A stretch of 64,000 bases of DNA from Thalassomonas sp. RHCl1 (GTDB lineage Bacteria; Pseudomonadota; Gammaproteobacteria; Enterobacterales; Alteromonadaceae). This document shows positions 59,491-64,000 of this stretch, one piece after another. Where the stretch lies: assembly GCF_947387555.1 (NCBI RefSeq), contig NZ_CANDNZ010000014.1, forward strand, positions 1 to 64,000, written 5' to 3'. Positions within the stretch are counted from its first letter, which is position 1; the number at the start of each line of letters is the position of its first letter. Position numbers and translations under genes: made by a program. The notes below the pieces were generated by a model. The model worked only from the letters and a program-made list of their open reading frames with translations, was not told the origin of the DNA and did no database searches.

Positions 59491-61301
59491 GACTTATCCT
59501 CCCCCGCTGGCTTTTCTTTCAGGGGAACGACATTATCCCCCCGAGGCAAATCCGGCTCTGCTGCCAGCTTTTCCACCTCACTGTCCGGCATATTTTGCGG
59601 AATAAAGTCCGCCTTAACGCCGGGGACGCTGTAATCGTAAGCCCAGCGGTAAACCACGGGTAAGTTTTTCCCCCAGTTACCGTGCCCGGGAGGTGTGGTT
59701 TGTGTTTGCCACTCCAGGGTGGTGGCGTCCCAGGGATTGTCGCCGGCCTTTTTGCCTTTAAAAAGACTCCAGATCACGTTGTAGATAAAGATCAACTGCA
59801 CCACACCGACAATAATCGCGGAAATGGTTATATTGGCATTTAAGACCTGGGCGGAGTCGGGGATAAATTCCGTAGGTCCCATGGCAAAATATCGCCTGGG
59901 CACGCCGAGAAAGCCCAGGTAATGCATAGGTAAATAAATGGCATAGGTGCCTAAAAAGGTAAACCAAAAATGAGCCTTGCCTAAACCTGTATGTAGAAAG
60001 CGTCCGGTGATCTTCGGATACCAGTGATAGATGGCAGCAAATAACACCATAATCGGTGAAACTCCCATCACCATATGGAAATGCGCGACGACAAAATAAG
60101 TATCCGACAGCGGCAAGTCCACCACAACATTGCCGAGAAAGAGCCCGGTAAGGCCGCCATGGGTAAAGGTAAAAATAAAGCCGATGGCGAACATCATAGG
60201 CACCGTCATATGGATATTGCCCCGCCACAGGGTCAGCACCCAGTTATAGACTTTCAATGCCGTTGGCACGGCAATGATCAAGGTGGTGGTGGCAAAGAAA
60301 AAGCCAAAATAAGGATTCATGCCGCTGACATACATATGATGGGCCCAGACAATAAAACTTAAGCCGCCGATAGCTACTATCGCCCACACCATCATGCGGT
60401 AACCGAAGATATTTTTCCTGGCATGGGTCGCCAGCACATCCGATACCATGCCAAAGGCCGGCAGGGCAACGATATAGACCTCGGGATGGCCGAAAAACCA
60501 GAACAGGTGCTGAAATAGCACCGGGCTGCCGCCGGTATAATCCAGACTCTCTCCCAGGGATAACAACGCCGGCATAAAGAAGCTGGTACCGATCACTTTA
60601 TCCAGCACCATCATGATGGCGCTCACCAGCAAGGCGGGGAACGCCAGCAAGCCCAAAATCGTCGCGATAAATATGCCCCAGATGGTCAGCGGCATCCGCA
60701 TCAAAGTCATGCCTTTGGCCCTGGCCTGCAAGATGGTGGTGACATAATTTAAGCCTCCCATGGTAAAGGCGATAATAAAGATCGCCAGGGAGGCCAGCAT
60801 CAGAATAATGCCGCCGTCGTTACCCGGGGTGCCGGGCAATATCGTTTGCGGCGGATACAAGGTCCAACCGGCCCCCGTCGGCCCGCCGGTGACAAAAAAA
60901 CTGGCCAGCAGCACCAACACCGCCAGTAAATAAGTCCAGTAGCTGAGCATATTGAGAAAGGGAAATACCATGTCCCTGGCCCCCACCATCAGCGGGATCA
61001 GGTAGTTGCCAAACCCTCCCAGCAATAATGCCGTAAGCAGGTAGATCACCATGATCATGCCGTGCATGGTCACAAATTGCAGGTAAGCCGCGGGATCGAT
61101 AAAGGAAAAGGTATCGGGAAAACCTAACTGCAACCGCATCAATCCAGACAACACCAAGGCCACCAGACCCACGCCGATGGCGGTGATGGAATACTGTATT
61201 GCGATCACTTTATGATCCTGGCTCCAGATATACTTGGTAAAAAAGCTCCCGGGATGGGGGGAATCATCAACTTGATCGGCAATTGCGGTATAAGAAGTCA
61301 T
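59487..61301 (-). CDS. ctaD: Cytochrome c oxidase subunit I (aa3-type)
   Basis: Catalytic heme-copper subunit that reduces oxygen and pumps protons. 604 residues, twelve or more helices. Ligand motifs: HGMIMV for the low-spin heme, HPEVYIV for CuB with the cross-linked Tyr, AHHMYVSGM for CuB, and VVAHFHMVMG for both hemes. A C-terminal cytoplasmic extension is rich in Asp/Pro. 120 bp after ctaC. Confidence 0.97.
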   Translation of the reverse strand: MTSYTAIADQVDDSPHPGSFFTKYIWSQDHKVIAIQYSITAIGVGLVALVLSGLMRLQLGFPDTFSFIDPAAYLQFVTMHGMIMVIYLLTALLLGGFGNYLIPLMVGARDMVFPFLNMLSYWTYLLAVLVLLASFFVTGGPTGAGWTLYPPQTILPGTPGNDGGIILMLASLAIFIIAFTMGGLNYVTTILQARAKGMTLMRMPLTIWGIFIATILGLLAFPALLVSAIMMVLDKVIGTSFFMPALLSLGESLDYTGGSPVLFQHLFWFFGHPEVYIVALPAFGMVSDVLATHARKNIFGYRMMVWAIVAIGGLSFIVWAHHMYVSGMNPYFGFFFATTTLIIAVPTALKVYNWVLTLWRGNIHMTVPMMFAIGFIFTFTHGGLTGLFLGNVVVDLPLSDTYFVVAHFHMVMGVSPIMVLFAAIYHWYPKITGRFLHTGLGKAHFWFTFLGTYAIYLPMHYLGFLGVPRRYFAMGPTEFIPDSAQVLNANITISAIIVGVVQLIFIYNVIWSLFKGKKAGDNPWDATTLEWQTQTTPPGHGNWGKNLPVVYRWAYDYSVPGVKADFIPQNMPDSEVEKLAAEPDLPRGDNVVPLKEKPAGEDKS

Positions 61302-61421
61302 TTATCTCACCTTCAATATCATTATTATTGTGCGAACAACCAGCTCATCGCATCCTCGGTTGGCTATCATCCGTTTAGCCCTTTAACTTTCTGCCCTTGC
61401 GCATGTTTATCGGCAAAGGCA

Positions 61422-62852
61422 TTATTCCCCGGCAGAGACTTTTACCGGCTGCAGCGCATGCCCTTTGCCCGGCAACTTTGAGGTTAATGCCCCGCCGGGT
61501 GCAAGCGAGCGGATATAGGCCACCACATCATCCAGCGCCTGTTCGTTTTGCAGCAGCCTGGACATCAATATCATCTGGCTGCCGTATAAATCTTTTGGGT
61601 GTGCGCCCCGGATGCTTTGCTGGTAGTTAGTCAGCTGCCTTTTCAGGTACCAGGGCTGCAGGCTCGTCAGCTTAGGGGCATTAAGGGCAAACTTTCCTTC
61701 GCCGTTATTCCCATGGCAATAGGAGCAATTACGGTACAACACCTTGCCTTTAGCCAAATCACCGCCGGTACCGGCTTTTTCTGCTTGCCCCTCCAAGGTG
61801 GCAATATAGGCAAGCACATCATCAATCGCCTTGTCGTCGGCTAAGGTCGCCGACATCGCCGCCATTTGTTGCCCGTATTGATCGTTTTTATGGCTGCCCC
61901 GGACCCCCTGCTGGTAATATTTCAGCTGGCGCTTCATATACCAGGCAGGCTGGCTTGCCAGTTGAGGTGCATTCATGGCTTCATTGCCTTCACCCTCACT
62001 GCCGTGGCAGGCGCTGCAAGCGGCAAAAAGCGCTTTTCCTTTAACGAGATCATATTCGGGAGGTTGCAGGGTCTGGGCAAAAGTCGTCTGCTTTGCCAGC
62101 CAGAGATTGTAGTTTTCCCTGGTTTCTACAACGATATGGCCTCGCATGGTATAATGCGCCATGCCGCAGAGTTCTTCACACAATATTTCATAGCGCCCCA
62201 ACTTGGTCGGCGTAAACCATAAATAGCTGACCAGGCCCGGCACCAAGTCCATTTTGACCCTGAACTGGGGCACGGCAAAGTTATGCAGAACATCTTTTGA
62301 ACGCATCAAAACTTTGACCGGCTGGTCTATCGGCACATGCATTTCATTACTGAAAATTAAAATATCATCCAGGCCATTGGCATCTTCAGGATTGATGCCA
62401 AAGGGGTTTTTCTCGCTGATCAATTCAACCGCCGTTTGCCCCAAAACCCCGTCCTGTCCCGGCAGGCGGTAACTCCAGTGCCATTGCTGGCCAACCGCTT
62501 CAAAGACATCGGCATCTTCGGGCACATTGACAAATTGTCCCCAAACAAATAACCCCGGCGCCAGCATAGCCGCAACCCCTATGGTAGTGATCAGGGTCAG
62601 CCAGGTTTCCAGCTTTTTATTTTCAGGCTCATAATCGGCACGTTTATTTTTGTTGAAGCGGTAACGGAACACCGCATAGGCGAGAAAACAGTTAACCAGC
62701 ACAAAAACAATGCCGGTTACCCAAAAGGTAATATTGATAGTGTCATCTATCGAGCTCCAGTTGGATGCCAGTGGCGTAAACCACCAGGGACTGGCAAAGT
62801 GAAAAACCAGCGAAGCCACCACCAGGATTATAATGACAATTGCTACCAGCAT
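61422..62852 (-). CDS. ctaC: Cytochrome c oxidase subunit II fused to two cytochrome c domains
   Basis: 476 residues from the ATG at 62852, preceded by GGGGAG; the frame is open to 62984 but adds nothing family-like. Two membrane helices, then the CuA cupredoxin domain (SKDVLHNFAVP and CEELCGMAHYTM), then two cytochrome c domains with CSACH and CSYCH heme sites. The two heme domains are similar to each other, including WYMKRQLKYYQQ and WYLKRQLTNYQQ, so they arose by duplication. Such caa3-like subunits can take electrons through their own hemes. First gene of the oxidase operon. Confidence 0.95.
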   Translation of the reverse strand: MLVAIVIIILVVASLVFHFASPWWFTPLASNWSSIDDTINITFWVTGIVFVLVNCFLAYAVFRYRFNKNKRADYEPENKKLETWLTLITTIGVAAMLAPGLFVWGQFVNVPEDADVFEAVGQQWHWSYRLPGQDGVLGQTAVELISEKNPFGINPEDANGLDDILIFSNEMHVPIDQPVKVLMRSKDVLHNFAVPQFRVKMDLVPGLVSYLWFTPTKLGRYEILCEELCGMAHYTMRGHIVVETRENYNLWLAKQTTFAQTLQPPEYDLVKGKALFAACSACHGSEGEGNEAMNAPQLASQPAWYMKRQLKYYQQGVRGSHKNDQYGQQMAAMSATLADDKAIDDVLAYIATLEGQAEKAGTGGDLAKGKVLYRNCSYCHGNNGEGKFALNAPKLTSLQPWYLKRQLTNYQQSIRGAHPKDLYGSQMILMSRLLQNEQALDDVVAYIRSLAPGGALTSKLPGKGHALQPVKVSAGE

Positions 62853-63216
62853 ATATTCTGCTCCCCAAAAGCCTTTAAGCCAAACAGAGATAAAAAATCT
62901 TGTTTCTGTCGGCCCTTTGCCCTTCACTTTGCCCGGGCAAATACAGTGAAAAAGCCATCGGCCGGCAGCAGGAGAAACCAACAAAACATATGGTAAATAG
63001 CTGATGTTTATTGAGTTAAGTTGACCGCTTGTTTATCCGGAATTTATTTTTATCTGACTACTATTAACATAGACCAAAAAAATGAATGTTCCAGAATCAA
63101 CCGGAAAAACAAGGTATTAATTAAGGGCTTATAAAAACAAGCAAGAAGTGACAGATAAGAAGGGACAGCGGCATGAAGCCGATCATGCCGCCAGTGTCAC
63201 CTGAACCGTCTGCAGG

Positions 63217-63774
63217 CTAAGGCATGGTTTTCATAAAGCTGCGGAATTTATCCTGACCCCGCACCACCCACCTTGGGGTAGCTGCCCCGGTACCGGCAGC
63301 TTCCAGTGCCGGATGAGCTTCAATCACTTTACTGAACGCCTGCTCCTGATTGGCATCAACATCGACAAACAGAATATGTTTGCCCTTTTTCAGCAAGTCC
63401 TGAAAACGTTCAAAGTTAACGTTAGGTTTCTGAATGCCGATAAAGCCGCCTTCCCAGGTGCAAAAGCCTAATACTATGATTGCCAGAAATATCACGGGTA
63501 ACCAACCAGCTGAACTTTCTGTCCATCCCATAAGATAAGAAACCAACAAGGTTAGCGCTGCGCCTACTACGCCAACCATAGCTCCCACTTCGGTTGAATG
63601 AACGACATCTTGTTTTAAAACGGCTTCCACTTCATGTAAATGATGGTTTTCAACTTCCGTATCATTCTCGCTCAAAATATGAATCTGAGGTTCTGTGATG
63701 CCTTCTGCTTCCAGTTCTTGTTCAACTAACTCCAAATCATCAAGATCATCAGTGATATAATAATGTCTTAACAT
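63217..63774 (-). CDS. Conserved membrane protein of unknown function
   Basis: 185 residues. Acidic N-terminal domain (YYITDDLDDLELVEQELEAEGI, read in part), a conserved HHLHEVEAVLKQDVVHSTEVGA, two membrane helices at about 66-84 and 90-108, then a C-terminal soluble domain. Similar proteins are common in marine gammaproteobacteria and are sometimes named as NAD/FAD-utilising division proteins, a label I do not trust. AGGAG lies 6 bases before the ATG. Confidence 0.75.
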   Translation of the reverse strand: MLRHYYITDDLDDLELVEQELEAEGITEPQIHILSENDTEVENHHLHEVEAVLKQDVVHSTEVGAMVGVVGAALTLLVSYLMGWTESSAGWLPVIFLAIIVLGFCTWEGGFIGIQKPNVNFERFQDLLKKGKHILFVDVDANQEQAFSKVIEAHPALEAAGTGAATPRWVVRGQDKFRSFMKTMP

Positions 63775-64000
63775 ATTTCACTCCTATTGATAGAGCCTGA
63801 TCATTACAGGGTTTTCCGATAATGATCCCCAACGGATTCGGATAATACGGCTAATTTGGCATAAATAAACTAAGGCTTGGCCCCTTTATTTAAACCATAA
63901 GGCACAATTAAAGTATCCGACCTGTTTAGTCAAGTATAGCAGTAATCCAACAATAACAAGCTCTTGCTAGATAAGGCGTTAACCAGAAGTAATCACTTGC

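Noticed and set aside
63169-63192. Terminator after the last gene
   Set aside because: A good hairpin (GCGGCATGA / TCATGCCGC) is present but lacks any T-run on the minus strand, so termination is not supported.

Overview
The window is a chromosomal segment of a marine gammaproteobacterium. Gene content and order (pdhR-aceEF-lpdA-acnB, nadC-pilABCD-coaE-zapD-yacG-mutT-secA, the dcw division cluster, a ctaC with two cytochrome c domains, a PEP-CTERM protein) point to Alteromonadales. A Colwelliaceae/Thalassomonas-like organism is my best guess; this rests on gene content only. No tRNA, CRISPR array, transposase or integrase was seen.

Layout. 1-540: minus-strand leader of a ribosomal RNA operon with two tandem promoters; the 16S gene lies just outside the left edge. 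609-11061 (minus): acnB, a small lipoprotein, lpdA, aceF, aceE and pdhR, that is, pyruvate dehydrogenase plus aconitase, with two PdhR operators and a Fur box. 11368-13000 (minus): ampE and ampD. 13039-21489 (plus): retropepsin-like protease, nadC, type IV pilus genes pilA-pilB-pilC-pilD, coaE, zapD and yacG. 21523-25788 (minus): mutT, secA and an M23 peptidase; dciA diverges on plus.

26285-32217 is the accessory part, lying between the convergent housekeeping genes dciA and lpxC. It holds a DapF homologue with both catalytic cysteines replaced by serine, coupled to a RidA-like protein; a 350-residue protein with a possible clan CD cysteine-peptidase His/Cys pair; a Rap1a/Tai-like lipoprotein; a SymE-like toxin; a structured plus-strand RNA covering the symE start; and an AT-rich 621-residue protein with an N-terminal DUF4365-type nuclease domain. 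This stretch is the best candidate for an undescribed defence or conflict system.

32218-50468 (minus) is the complete dcw cluster (mraZ, rsmH, ftsL, ftsI, murE, murF, mraY, murD, ftsW, murG, murC, ddlB, ftsQ, ftsA, ftsZ, lpxC), mostly with 1-8 bp overlaps. An unrecognised 64-codon ORF lies between murE and murF, overlapping both. A triple MraZ box precedes mraZ.

50797-54515 (minus): a Fur-box-preceded ferric iron ABC transporter (fbpA-fbpB-fbpC). 54650-56871: a YcxB-like membrane protein, a TLDc-domain PEP-CTERM protein behind a sigma-54-like promoter, and a hypothetical protein. 56949-62852 (minus): an aa3-type cytochrome c oxidase operon (ctaC with two cytochrome c domains, ctaD, two subunit III-like genes, a subunit IV-like gene, SCO1). 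A conserved membrane protein closes the window.
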